Of a DNA stretch of 64,000 nucleotides, positions 50,014 through 60,855 are shown in pieces (position 1 is the stretch's first letter; each line of letters starts with the position of its first letter). Origin of the DNA: Neptunicoccus cionae. Its GTDB lineage: Bacteria; Pseudomonadota; Alphaproteobacteria; Rhodobacterales; Rhodobacteraceae. The stretch spans positions 186,001 to 250,000 of the forward strand of contig NZ_BMKA01000003.1 in NCBI RefSeq assembly GCF_014643735.1, written 5' to 3'. The notes under the pieces are model-generated. The model had not been told where the DNA came from, searched no databases, and was given only the letters and a program-made list of their open reading frames with translations. Made by a program: the position numbers and the translations under genes.

Positions 50014-51213
50014 CTAGCCAGCCTGATGCAGGATCCCGACTTCTTCGCGGATGATCTGTGCAATCAAATCACAATCTTCCAGAGAGAAGGTCAGCGGCAA
50101 TCGCATGTCCATCAGCCCCGCAAGTATCCGGTCCGTCTGCGGCAGAGTCTGCGCCGCCACATATTGCCAACTGTCATGGCGCGAGGTGAACCCAACAGGC
50201 GTATCAGCCCCGAACCATTTCAGCTCCACCCCGCGCGCCGCCGTGCGCTTTTGCAGATCAATCATCTGCGTGGAGGTGAAGTCGGGGCAGAGGAACTGAA
50301 AGGACGACATCACATAGGATTCAGCCTCGGGCCGTTCGATCACTTTTACACCGGGGGTGTTGGCCAATCCTGCCTCAACCCGTTGATACCGCGCATTCCA
50401 CGCCGCGCATTGGTCCGGCAGCTTGCGCAATTGGGGCCGCAGGATCGCGGCGCGCAGGTTGTCCATCCGCCCCGAACAGTTTGGCGTTTCCAGCTTGATC
50501 TGGGCGAATACCTCCGGCGGAGGTCCTGCCGTGTGCCGTTCAAACAGCATATAGGAGCCCGACAGCATGATTGCGCGGGCGGCAAGCTCGGCATCATCTG
50601 TCACCAGAAAGCCGCCCTCGCCCGAGTTCAGATGTTTAAAGGTTTGGGTGGAATAGCACCCTGCCACCCCGTGTCGGCCACTTGGAACCCCGTTCCACGC
50701 CGCCCCCATCGTATGGGCGCAATCCTCGACCACTTTAACGCCCGCACGGTCGCAAATCTGCATCAACGCGTCCATATCCACAATATGCCCGCGCATATGG
50801 CTCAGCATCAGGTAACGCGCGTTGGTCTGTGCAATCTTTGCTTTCAGATCGTCCAGGTCCATCACCAGATCATCCGTCACCTCGACAAAAACCGGCGTGC
50901 CGCCCGCATTTGCAATCGCGCCCGGCACAGGGGCGAGCGTGAAGGCGTTGGTCAACACCACATCCCCCGCCTGAACCCCTGCCGCGCGCAAGGCAGCGGC
51001 CAGCGCATAGCCCCCCGAGGCCACCGCCAGACAGTACTTCGCGCCAGTGAAAGCGGCAAATTCCTCCTCCAGAAGCGCGGTTTCGCCTTTTTCCCCGTCC
51101 GAGAGGTTATAGCGGTGCAACCGCCCGTGCCGCATCACTGCAACTGCGGCCTCTATGCTCTCTTCGGGGAGCGGTTCCTGCTGGGTGAAATTGCCGGTGA
51201 AAATCTGGGACAT
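50014..51213 (-). CDS. DegT/DnrJ/EryC1-type PLP aminotransferase
   Basis: A 399-residue fold-type I PLP enzyme of the sugar/amine aminotransferase family. The catalytic Lys lies in STQTFKHLNSGEGGF, the PLP aspartate in VVEDCAHTMGAAW, and TNAFTLAPVPGAIANAGG and LSHMRGHIVDMDAL are typical. The keto-sugar substrate cannot be told. It stands alone, not with other sugar-nucleotide genes, though glmU/glmS follow some 0.9 kb away on the other strand. The start is the ATG at 51213; the frame is open to 51240. Confidence 0.87.
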   Translation of the reverse strand: MSQIFTGNFTQQEPLPEESIEAAVAVMRHGRLHRYNLSDGEKGETALLEEEFAAFTGAKYCLAVASGGYALAAALRAAGVQAGDVVLTNAFTLAPVPGAIANAGGTPVFVEVTDDLVMDLDDLKAKIAQTNARYLMLSHMRGHIVDMDALMQICDRAGVKVVEDCAHTMGAAWNGVPSGRHGVAGCYSTQTFKHLNSGEGGFLVTDDAELAARAIMLSGSYMLFERHTAGPPPEVFAQIKLETPNCSGRMDNLRAAILRPQLRKLPDQCAAWNARYQRVEAGLANTPGVKVIERPEAESYVMSSFQFLCPDFTSTQMIDLQKRTAARGVELKWFGADTPVGFTSRHDSWQYVAAQTLPQTDRILAGLMDMRLPLTFSLEDCDLIAQIIREEVGILHQAG

Positions 51214-51328
51214 GTCAGCGCCTATCGTTGTTGGGTGCAACCAACAGGATCAGGCTGTAAAGATCAATGGCTTACGGCTTGCTGTTGGGCATTGCAAACC
51301 GCCCTTCGGGAATTGTGAAACACAGCTT

Positions 51329-51994
51329 TTATCGCACAAGTTGATCGGCGAGATCAGGCAGATCATCGTAATGGTGCAGCAAGGCTTCTGGCTCCATTTC
51401 GGAGACACCCTGCCCAGATGGGCCGAATGTGACCAAAACGCTTGGCACATTGGCGTTGCGCGCGGCAGAGCGGTCGTTGTCCGTATCCCCGATCAAAACC
51501 GAGCGTTCCAGATCGCCTCCGACGCGGCGGATGGTTTCCCAGAGATGTTCGGGATCAGGCTTGCGCACCGGCAGCGTATCCGCCCCCAACAATGCGCCAA
51601 ACATAGGGCGCACGCCCAACTGGCCCATCAGAGTCTCAGCCAGCGCCGCCGGCTTGTTGGTGCAAACCCCCAGCAGATAACCACGGGATTTCAGTTCCTC
51701 CAAGGATTGCTCGACATTGGGATACAGCTTTGTATGTACGGCGATATTCTCACCGTAATGGCGCAGCAGCACATCATATTGCGCATCGACCATTGCTTCG
51801 TCCCAAGGCTCCCCGATCCGCGAAAAGCCAAGCCGCAGCATCGCACGCCCACCGTGAAACGCTGTCAGCATATCCGCTTCAGCGTCCAGCAACAGCCCGT
51901 GCCCCAGACCGTCAAAACAGGCATTCGCCGCCGCAATCAGATCGCCGCTGGTATCCGCAAGCGTGCCGTCGAGATCAAAAATAACAGACTTCAT
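51329..51994 (-). CDS. gph: Phosphoglycolate phosphatase-type HAD hydrolase
   Basis: A 221-residue HAD-superfamily phosphatase; the group hydrolyses 2-phosphoglycolate formed by DNA repair or by RuBisCO. Motif I is IFDLDGTLADTSGD at the N-terminus with both Asp, motif II/III is LLGVCTNKPAALAETL and KPDPEHLWETI, and motif IV is VLIGDTDNDRSAARNA. The start at 51994 has AAGGGA upstream; the open frame before it is unrelated. Divergent from glmU. Exact substrate inferred. Confidence 0.88.
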   Translation of the reverse strand: MKSVIFDLDGTLADTSGDLIAAANACFDGLGHGLLLDAEADMLTAFHGGRAMLRLGFSRIGEPWDEAMVDAQYDVLLRHYGENIAVHTKLYPNVEQSLEELKSRGYLLGVCTNKPAALAETLMGQLGVRPMFGALLGADTLPVRKPDPEHLWETIRRVGGDLERSVLIGDTDNDRSAARNANVPSVLVTFGPSGQGVSEMEPEALLHHYDDLPDLADQLVR

Positions 51995-52122
51995 TTCATT
52001 CCCTTTTCCGCCCACATGCCACAGCTTGTAACGCAATGAAAGTTTTCTTGAGAAACGCCCCCTTTTTGTAGAGATGCTTTTAGGCTAGGTGACATGGAAC
52101 AGAAAAATTCCGAGGGGGCAAG

Positions 52123-53481
52123 ATGCCTGTAGCAGTGGTAATTCTGGCAGCCGGACAAGGCAGCCGCATGAAATCGGATCTTCCCAAAGTCCTGCACAAA
52201 GTGGCCCATGCGCCGCTACTGGTCCATGCCATGCGTGCGGCCCAGTCGATTGAGGCAGACCGAATCGTCGTTGTCACCGGACACGGCGGCGCAGCGGTGG
52301 CCGCAGCGGCGACCGATTACGCAGAAGATACGGTCATTGTCACGCAGGACGAACAGCTTGGCACCGCCCATGCAGTTCAGCAGGCCCGCGACGCGCTGGC
52401 GGATTTTGACGGCGATGTGGTGGTTCTTTATGGCGACACGCCTTTTATCCGCGAAGAAACCCTGCAGGACATGCTATCGGCGCGCCAATCCGGTGCGGGT
52501 ATTGTTGTGCTTGGCTTTGAAGCTGCCGCACCAGGACGCTATGGCCGTTTGGTTCTTGATCAGAGCGGCGGACTGGCGCGGATCGTTGAAGCCAAGGACG
52601 CCAGTGCTGAAGAGCTTGCCATCACCCTATGTAACTCAGGCGTGATCTGCGCAGATCGTTCCACCATGTTCGATCTAATCGAAGCCGTTGGAAACGATAA
52701 CGAAAGCGAAGAATACTACCTGACGGATCTGGTGGGTTTGGCGCGGGATCGGGATCTTTCCTGCGCGGCAATCACCTGCCCCGAGGCCGAGACCATGGGC
52801 GTCAATTCCCGCGTCGATCTGGCCGCTGCAGAGGCAACCTTTCAGGCAGCTGTCCGACTGGAAGCGCTTGAAAACGGCGCGACCCTCTCCGCCCCTGAAA
52901 CCGTTCATTTCGCCTATGACACCTATATCGGACGCGATGTGGTGATCGAACAAAACGTGGTGTTTGGCCCCGAAGTCACCGTAGAAAGCGGCGCCCATAT
53001 CCGTGCATTTTCCCATCTGGAAGGCTGCCACGTCAGCGAGGCCGCAGTGATCGGCCCCTACGCGCGCCTGCGCCCCGGTGCGGAAATCGGCGGCGGTGCG
53101 AAGGTCGGCAACTTTGTTGAGGTGAAGTCGGCACTGGTGGGAACTGGCGCGAAGATTAACCATCTTTCCTATGTGGGTGATGCGGAAATCGGCGCGGATG
53201 CCAACATCGGCGCGGGTACGATCACCTGCAATTACGACGGTGTTTTCAAGCATAAAACAGTCATCGGCGCACGGGCCTTTATCGGGTCCAACACAGCACT
53301 GGTTGCACCTGTTACAATCGGGGAAGACGCGATGACAGGCTCCGGATCAGTGGTAACGCAAGATGCCGGTGACGGCGATCTCGCCATTGCGCGGGCCAAA
53401 CAGGTGAATAAAACCGGTTTGGCGCTGCGGGTAATGAACAAGCTTCGCGCAGCCAAAGCTGCCCAGTTAAAGGACAAATAA
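52123..53481 (+). CDS. glmU: Bifunctional GlcNAc-1-P uridyltransferase / GlcN-1-P acetyltransferase
   Basis: Makes UDP-GlcNAc, the precursor of peptidoglycan and lipid A, in two steps. 452 residues. N-terminal nucleotidyltransferase: VVILAAGQGSRMKSDLPKVLH, TDYAEDT... GTAHAVQQ and VVVLYGDTPFI. C-terminal left-handed beta-helix acetyltransferase with hexapeptide repeats (GRDVVIEQNVVFGPEVTVESGAHIRAF in outline) and the LSYVGDAEIGADANIGAGTITCNYDG block. The ATG has GAGGGGG upstream. glmS starts 1 base after its stop, so the two sequential pathway enzymes share a transcript. Confidence 0.96.
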   Translation: MPVAVVILAAGQGSRMKSDLPKVLHKVAHAPLLVHAMRAAQSIEADRIVVVTGHGGAAVAAAATDYAEDTVIVTQDEQLGTAHAVQQARDALADFDGDVVVLYGDTPFIREETLQDMLSARQSGAGIVVLGFEAAAPGRYGRLVLDQSGGLARIVEAKDASAEELAITLCNSGVICADRSTMFDLIEAVGNDNESEEYYLTDLVGLARDRDLSCAAITCPEAETMGVNSRVDLAAAEATFQAAVRLEALENGATLSAPETVHFAYDTYIGRDVVIEQNVVFGPEVTVESGAHIRAFSHLEGCHVSEAAVIGPYARLRPGAEIGGGAKVGNFVEVKSALVGTGAKINHLSYVGDAEIGADANIGAGTITCNYDGVFKHKTVIGARAFIGSNTALVAPVTIGEDAMTGSGSVVTQDAGDGDLAIARAKQVNKTGLALRVMNKLRAAKAAQLKDK

Positions 53482-53482
53482 G

Positions 53483-55302
<1,820 letters not shown>

Positions 55303-55306
<4 letters not shown>

Positions 55307-55977
55307 CCCCGCAGGATGCTCTGGCGCAGTTGACCGCTTTGGGTGAGCCTGAAAAGGCGGCTGAGATGGCCGCCTATCACAAGGTCGAACGCCCTTACCT
55401 CGGCGTTGCCAATCCGCAAATCGACGCACTTTACAAAGACTGGCGCAAGGCGACGGACGTCCCTCAACGTATTGAAATTGCATCCTTCCTATGGGATAGC
55501 AATATCCATGAGGCCCGCATTGCGGCGGCGAAACTGCTGACACAGGCGCGGATCAAACCGGACCAGGCGGTCTGGGACGAAATCTGTCGCTGGGTTCCGA
55601 TGTTTGACGCTTGGGCCATTGCCGATCATGCTTGCGGTGCGGGTGCGCGGCGGTTGTTTCTGGACGATGCGCGGCTTGATACAGTCGAAAGCTGGACCCG
55701 TGATGAAAACCTCTGGGTGCGCCGCGCTGCGATGGTGATCACTCTGCCCTGGACCAAATCAACCCACCCGAAACCGGCGGAACTGGCCCAACGGGAGCGT
55801 ATCCTCGGCTGGGCTGGAGGCTACGTGAATGATCCCGAATGGTTCATCCAGAAATCAGTCAGCTGGTGGCTGCGCAGCCTGTCCAAGCACGATCCTGATC
55901 GGGTCCGCCAGTTTCTGGATGATCACGGTGCAGCGATGAAAAGCTTTGCCCGCAAGGACGCTGCGCGCCTGCTGTAA
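55303..55977 (+). CDS. alkD: AlkD-type DNA alkylation repair glycosylase
   Basis: A 224-residue HEAT-repeat DNA glycosylase that removes 3-methyl- and 7-alkylpurines without flipping the base. The active-site triad of the AlkD family is kept: the W-x-x-x-D pair in DAWAIADHAC, the Arg in LWVRRAAMVI, and the Trp in KSVSWWLRSLSKHD. It overlaps glmS by 4 bases (ATGA), an unexpected partner for a cell-wall operon. With alkC at 9579-10706, this window carries two non-flipping alkylpurine glycosylases. Confidence 0.85.
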
Positions 55978-55999
55978 CCGGAATACTTCTTACACCACG

Positions 56000-56038
56000 A
56001 AAAAAGCCGGCGCATCAGCACCGGCTTCATTATTTTTT
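56000..56038. terminator. Bidirectional terminator between alkD and dksA
   Basis: AAGCCGG (56004-56010) and CCGGCTT (56021-56027) form a 7-bp stem with a 10-base loop. Six A precede it and TATTTTTT follows, so it can serve both the glmU-glmS-alkD transcript and the convergent dksA transcript. Confidence 0.75.
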
Positions 56039-56053
56039 AGGATTTACCGACGA

Positions 56054-56476
56054 TTAATCGTCCCGGTGAACCTTTTCTTTGCGCTCGTGCCGTTCCTGTG
56101 CAGCGAGGGAAAGTGTCGCGATCGGACGGGCATCCAGACGTTTCAGGGAAATCGGCTCCCCTGTGTCGTCACAATAGCCGTAAGACCCGTCCTCGATCCG
56201 GCGCAGCGCGCTGTCAATCTTGGTAACCAGCTTGCGCTGGCGGTCCCGTGTGCGCAGTTCAAGCGCGCGGTCTGTTTCTTCGGAGGCACGGTCTGCAACG
56301 TCCGGAATGTTCCGTGCGCCTTCCTGCATGCCTTCGATGGTGTCTTTGCTGTCTGACAGAAGGTCCGCCTTCCAGGCCAGCAGTTTGCGTCGGAAATATT
56401 CAGTTTGACGCTCGTTCATAAATGGTTCGCTGTCGACTGGACGGTAGTCGGCATCAAGAATGACTTCAGCTTTCAT
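56054..56476 (-). CDS. dksA: DksA-type RNA polymerase-binding protein with a degenerate zinc finger
   Basis: Binds the secondary channel of RNA polymerase and works with ppGpp in the stringent response. 140 residues. The N-terminal and coiled-coil regions (PFMNERQTEYFRRKLLAWK..., with the tip aspartates in NIPDVADRASEETDRALELRTRDR) are intact. The four-Cys finger is not: only one cysteine remains (YGYCDDTGEPISLKRLDARPIATLSLAAQE), as in other Rhodobacterales DksA proteins known to work without zinc. The ATG at 56476 has AGGGAGAAG upstream; an upstream frame extension is not used. Confidence 0.92.
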   Translation of the reverse strand: MKAEVILDADYRPVDSEPFMNERQTEYFRRKLLAWKADLLSDSKDTIEGMQEGARNIPDVADRASEETDRALELRTRDRQRKLVTKIDSALRRIEDGSYGYCDDTGEPISLKRLDARPIATLSLAAQERHERKEKVHRDD

Positions 56477-56643
56477 TCTCTTCTCCCTAATAAATTCACT
56501 GTGTAGTGCCATGACGTTCTCACCCAACGTTTGCGCATCCAATATCCGAGTCGTAACGTATTGTCACCCCACTTCCTTCTTAGGTTGCAGCATTGTGACG
56601 GGAATACTAGATTGCCCCCAAGCTATCAGGGAAATGCATAAAA

Positions 56644-57483
56644 ATGAAGTTTGAAGGCACGCAACAGTATGTTTCCACCGACGATCTGACCGTAGCAGTG
56701 AACGCTGCCATCGCGTTGGAGCGCCCCTTGCTGGTTAAAGGCGAACCGGGAACCGGCAAGACAGAACTGGCGATTCAGGTGGCCAAATCACTGGGGCTGC
56801 CCCTGTTGGAATGGAACATCAAATCCACCACCAAAGCCCAGCAAGGCCTTTACGAATATGACGCAGTCAGCCGCCTGCGTGACAGCCAACTTGGTGAAGA
56901 GCGGGTCCACGATGTGAAAAACTACATCAAAAGGGGCAAACTTTGGGAGGCGTTTGAAGCTGGCGACCGTCTGGTGTTGCTGATCGATGAGATCGATAAA
57001 GCCGACATCGAATTTCCAAATGACCTGCTGCAAGAACTCGACAAGATGGAGTTCTACGTTTACGAAACCGGCGAAACGATCAAGGCCAAGAAACGCCCGA
57101 TTGTGATCATCACCTCAAATAACGAAAAAGAACTGCCCGACGCCTTCCTGCGCCGCTGTTTCTTCCACTACATCCGTTTTCCAGAAGCCGAAACTTTGAA
57201 ACAAATCGTAGAAGTTCACTTCCCGGGCATCAAACCGGAACTCGTTGCCGAAGCTTTGACTCAATTCTACGACATCCGCGAAACACCGGGCCTGAAGAAA
57301 AAACCGAGCACATCGGAAGTTTTGGACTGGTTGAAACTGCTGCTGGTTGAAGATCTGGACCCTGCGGATATGAAACGGGACGGCAAGGACGCCCTGCCCC
57401 GTCTGCACGGCGCGCTGTTGAAAAACGAACAGGATGTGCATCTTTTTGAACGGCTCGCCTTCATGGCGCGGGGCAATCGATGA
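56644..57483 (+). CDS. MoxR-family AAA+ ATPase
   Basis: A 279-residue AAA+ chaperone-like ATPase, usually paired with a VWA protein to activate a metalloenzyme or complex. Walker A is VKGEPGTGKTELA (about 35), Walker B is LVLLIDEIDKADIEFPNDLLQELD, sensor 1 is IITSNNEKELPDAFLRRCFFHYIRFP with the Arg finger. First gene of an operon with a GNAT enzyme, a DUF2927 lipoprotein, a small membrane protein and a VWA protein; its target is not encoded here. Confidence 0.92.
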   Translation: MKFEGTQQYVSTDDLTVAVNAAIALERPLLVKGEPGTGKTELAIQVAKSLGLPLLEWNIKSTTKAQQGLYEYDAVSRLRDSQLGEERVHDVKNYIKRGKLWEAFEAGDRLVLLIDEIDKADIEFPNDLLQELDKMEFYVYETGETIKAKKRPIVIITSNNEKELPDAFLRRCFFHYIRFPEAETLKQIVEVHFPGIKPELVAEALTQFYDIRETPGLKKKPSTSEVLDWLKLLLVEDLDPADMKRDGKDALPRLHGALLKNEQDVHLFERLAFMARGNR

Positions 57484-57920
57484 CCACAACCGTTCGCTAT
57501 GTGACACCTGCGGATGAATCCGACTGGCGCGAACTGTGGAAGGATTACCTCGCTTTTTACGAAACCAGTCGCGATGAAGACGTCTATGCCGGAACATGGA
57601 AGCGTATTCTTGATCCCGATGAAGGCATGTTTTCGATGGTTGCCGAGACGCCGGAGCACGGGGCCGTTGGAATCGTTAACTTTCTTTACCACAGCCATTT
57701 CTGGGGGCCGGAAAGCCGCATTTATCTGAACGACCTATACGTGCGTCCTGAAATTCGCGGCACAGGTGCGGGCAAAGCGATGATTGATGCCGTTGTTGCC
57801 CACGCCAAGGAGCATAACTGCCCGCAAGTCTGGTGGTTAACGGCAGAAGACAACGCGGTCGCGCGCAAGCTCTATGACGGTGTGGCAACGCTCGCTCCTT
57901 TTGTGAAGTACCAGATATGA
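57480..57920 (+). CDS. GNAT family N-acetyltransferase
   Basis: A 146-residue GNAT-fold acyltransferase. The acetyl-CoA-binding motif A is IYLNDLYVRPEIRGTGAGKAMIDAVVAHAKE (R/Q-x-x-G-x-G/A as RGTGAG), and motif B includes WWLTAEDNAVARKLYDGVA. The substrate is unknown. It overlaps the MoxR gene and the DUF2927 gene by 4 bases at either end, so it is translated as part of the operon. Confidence 0.88.
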   Translation: MTTTVRYVTPADESDWRELWKDYLAFYETSRDEDVYAGTWKRILDPDEGMFSMVAETPEHGAVGIVNFLYHSHFWGPESRIYLNDLYVRPEIRGTGAGKAMIDAVVAHAKEHNCPQVWWLTAEDNAVARKLYDGVATLAPFVKYQI

Positions 57921-59302
57921 CGGTCTGGCGTCGGGCAGCATTCGGACTGGCAGCGATGACCCTTGCCTCTTGTGCGGGACCGATGGCCGATGTGGTCAAC
58001 AAGCGGTCCGATCCGGCGGTCCAGCTGAGCGCGATGAAAACTTTTCAGTCGCCCCCACCCACAAAGGGTGTAGCGCGTTCAAATGTGGATGTATTTGAAG
58101 AATTTCTCGATCTGACGTTCGCCCTTGAAAGCGGTCAGGATCTGTCCCGGTTGTCCCGCTTTGAGGGACCGATCACGGTTGCGCTGGTGAATGTTTCCAG
58201 TCCTGTGGTCGGTCAGGATCTTGACCGGCTGATCCAGCGGTTGCGCTCCGAGGCCAATATCCCGATTTCTCGCGTCCAAACAGCGGCTGCGGCGAATATC
58301 GTAATTGAAATGGTTTCCAAACGCCAGCTGCGCCGCGCCGCGCCAACGGCGGCCTGCATCGTCGTCCCTCGCATGAGTAGTTGGGCAGATTTTCGGAAAA
58401 ACCGCTTTAATCGACGTGCTGACTGGACCTCTCTGGAGGTGCGTAGTCGGGCCGCGGTGTTCATGCCGCGCGATATTTCTCTGCAGGATGCGCGTGATTG
58501 TCTGCACGAAGAACTCGCCCAAGCGATCGGGCCGCTGAACGATCTCTACCGCCTGCCGGACTCTGTGTTTAACGACGACAATTTCCACATTGTTCTGACG
58601 CCTTACGATATGATGATCCTTCGGGCCATGTACGCGCCGGAACTGCAATCAGGCATGGCCAAACACGAAGTGGCTGCCGTGCTTCCGCGGATTCTTGGGC
58701 GCGTTAATCCAGAAGGCGTCGGGCTCGCACCGCGCCAGATTCAGGAGACACCCGGTTCTTGGATGCGCAAGATCGAACTCGCGCTGGGTCCTGATGCATC
58801 CGAAAGGACACGAATTGAAGCCGCATCGGACGCCGTGCGCATCGCGCAGCAATTGGGGATGACAGATCACCGGCTTGGCTTTAGTTATTACGCCCGCGCC
58901 CGTGTAAATGCCTCTGCCAACGGCGCAGAGGCCGCCGCCGACTATGCCCGCGCCTATGCAAGTTTCTCTACGATTTTCGGACCTTACGACATCCACACCG
59001 CACAGGCCGGATTGCAGATGGCGTCGCTTGCCATGTCGAGCGGCGAATTCCGTCAGGCGCTACAGTTTATTGAAAGCGGATTGATTGCAGCAAAAACCGC
59101 ACAGAATGGCCGACTGATGTTCAGCCTTCTGGCAATGAAGTCCGAAATATACAAACTGGCAGGCCGCACGAATGAAGCCACGGCCCTGCGCGAAGAGGCC
59201 ATCGCTTGGGGACAATACGGCATTCACCCGCCGGGCGAGATTAACAAAAGGCTTGGCATTATCGCAAACCTGCCGCCCCGCCTGCCCCAGAAAGAAAGTT
59301 AA
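57917..59302 (+). CDS. DUF2927 family lipoprotein
   Basis: A 461-residue predicted lipoprotein (MTVWRRAAFGLAAMTLASCAG, lipobox Cys19). Residues about 60-260 form the DUF2927 domain, with ISLQDARDCLHEELAQAIGPLNDLYRLPDSVFNDDNFH in outline and FDMMILRAMYAPEL-type wording. The rest is helical and TPR-like (NGAEAAADYARAYASFSTIFGPYDIHTAQAGLQMASLAMSSGEFRQALQFIESGLIAAK in outline). Function unknown. It overlaps the GNAT gene by 4 bases and is part of the MoxR-VWA operon. Confidence 0.82.
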   Translation: MTVWRRAAFGLAAMTLASCAGPMADVVNKRSDPAVQLSAMKTFQSPPPTKGVARSNVDVFEEFLDLTFALESGQDLSRLSRFEGPITVALVNVSSPVVGQDLDRLIQRLRSEANIPISRVQTAAAANIVIEMVSKRQLRRAAPTAACIVVPRMSSWADFRKNRFNRRADWTSLEVRSRAAVFMPRDISLQDARDCLHEELAQAIGPLNDLYRLPDSVFNDDNFHIVLTPYDMMILRAMYAPELQSGMAKHEVAAVLPRILGRVNPEGVGLAPRQIQETPGSWMRKIELALGPDASERTRIEAASDAVRIAQQLGMTDHRLGFSYYARARVNASANGAEAAADYARAYASFSTIFGPYDIHTAQAGLQMASLAMSSGEFRQALQFIESGLIAAKTAQNGRLMFSLLAMKSEIYKLAGRTNEATALREEAIAWGQYGIHPPGEINKRLGIIANLPPRLPQKES

Positions 59303-59305
59303 GCA

Positions 59306-59476
59306 ATGTTTACAATCCCAGCCTTCCTGATCGGCGCCATCATCGGATGGTATCGCGCCAGCAAGTTCGGTGGAAAAACTGCCGACAAAGTCCAGTATAG
59401 TGTCATCCACGGTATCATCTTCTTCCTCCTTGCCCTGTTTGCAACGGTCATGGTCGACTGGATGGGATTAGTCTAA
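59306..59476 (+). CDS. 56-residue small membrane protein in the MoxR-VWA operon
   Basis: A short gene: MFTIPAFLIGAIIGWYRASK, a charged middle (FGGKTADKVQ), then a second helix (YSVIHGIIFFLLALFATVMV) and DWMGLV. Two membrane helices, N- and C-termini on the same side. It begins 3 bases after the DUF2927 gene and its stop abuts the VWA start directly (TAA then ATG), leaving no untranslated gap. Good candidate for a conserved but overlooked component of this operon. Confidence 0.7.
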   Translation: MFTIPAFLIGAIIGWYRASKFGGKTADKVQYSVIHGIIFFLLALFATVMVDWMGLV

Positions 59477-60661
59477 ATGTTTCTGCGTTTCTTCGAAGCC
59501 CTTCGCGCCGCAAAAATTCCCGTGTCCCTGCGGGAATTTCTGGCGTTTCTTGAAGCGATGAAAACCGGCCTCGTGCTTTATGATGTTGAAGGTTTCTATT
59601 TCCTTGCTCGGGCCACGATGGTGAAGGACGAACGCAATCTCGACAAATTCGATCTGGTCTTTGCAGATGTTTTTAAGGGGATGGAAAACCTGTCCGTGGA
59701 CGACGTCCTGAACGCAGTTGACGTCCCTGATGACTGGCTCACCAAGCTGGCTGAAAAACACCTCAGCCCTGAAGAAATGGCCGAAATTGAAAGCCTCGGT
59801 GGCTTTGATAAGTTAATGGAAACCCTGAAAGAGCGCCTGAAAGAACAGGAAAAGCGCCATCAGGGCGGAAACAAGTGGATTGGCACAGCGGGAACCTCTC
59901 CTTTTGGGGCCTATGGGTACAATCCCGAAGGTGTACGGATCGGCCAGAATGAAAGTCGCCACCAGAAGGCGACGAAGGTTTGGGACAAGCGGGATTTCAA
60001 GAACCTCGACGATTCCGTAGAGCTTGGCACACGCAATATTAAAGTTGCGTTAAAAAGGCTGCGAAAATGGGCCCGCGCAGGGGCTGAAGACGAATTGGAC
60101 CTGAATGGAACGATACGTGCAACAGCTGAAAACGGCTATCTCGATGTCATCACACGCCCCGAACGTCGCAATGCAGTTAAGGTATTGTTATTCCTCGATG
60201 TTGGCGGTTCGATGGACAGCTATATCAAGCTGATCGAAGAGCTTTTTTCCGCGGCAAAAACCGAATTCAAACACATGGAATATTTCTACTTTCACAACTG
60301 TTTGTATGAAGGTGTCTGGAAAGATAATGCGCGGCGCTGGACCGAGCAGACCTCTACATGGGACGTTTTGCGAACCTATGGATCTGATTACAAATGCATT
60401 TTCGTCGGTGACGCCGCGATGAGCCCTTATGAGATCATGTATAAAGGCGGCGCGAACGAACATTGGAACGAAGAACCGGGCAAGGTTTGGCTTGAACGCG
60501 CGCAGGAACAATGGCCCGGTTCTGTCTGGATCAATCCCGTGAAAGAGCAATACTGGCAGTACACCCATTCTACTATGCTCCTTAAGGAAATCTTCAATGA
60601 TCGGATGTATCCAATGACATTGAAGGGAATCGAAGGAGCTATGAAGGAGCTCGGGCGTTAG
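59477..60661 (+). CDS. VWA domain protein (CoxE-like), MoxR partner
   Basis: A 394-residue protein; the N-terminal third is helical (FFEALRAAKIPVSLREFLAFLEAMKTGL, family-typical for CoxE-like), the middle charged (LKERLKEQEKRHQGGNKWIGTAGTSPFG), and the C-terminal half a VWA domain. The MIDAS reads LFLDVGGSMDSY, that is D-x-G-x-S with Gly at the usual first Ser, followed by FVGDAAMSPYE as the third metal ligand. MoxR/VWA pairs remodel or insert metals into partner proteins; the client here is unknown. Last gene of the operon. Confidence 0.88.
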   Translation: MFLRFFEALRAAKIPVSLREFLAFLEAMKTGLVLYDVEGFYFLARATMVKDERNLDKFDLVFADVFKGMENLSVDDVLNAVDVPDDWLTKLAEKHLSPEEMAEIESLGGFDKLMETLKERLKEQEKRHQGGNKWIGTAGTSPFGAYGYNPEGVRIGQNESRHQKATKVWDKRDFKNLDDSVELGTRNIKVALKRLRKWARAGAEDELDLNGTIRATAENGYLDVITRPERRNAVKVLLFLDVGGSMDSYIKLIEELFSAAKTEFKHMEYFYFHNCLYEGVWKDNARRWTEQTSTWDVLRTYGSDYKCIFVGDAAMSPYEIMYKGGANEHWNEEPGKVWLERAQEQWPGSVWINPVKEQYWQYTHSTMLLKEIFNDRMYPMTLKGIEGAMKELGR

Positions 60662-60855
60662 ATCCTGGTCAGGCTAACTCGCAAATGACCCTCCACACGA
60701 TAGCTCAGGCGTAGGGAGGTCACATTACCACATCGAACGAACGGCAAGGAACGCTTTGCGCGGACAATCCCGCCACAATCGGATCGGGGCTGGATCGGCG
60801 AAGCCGTGTAACGCACGTCTTGACAGGAAACTCTGATGCGGCCAGCGTGTTGGCT

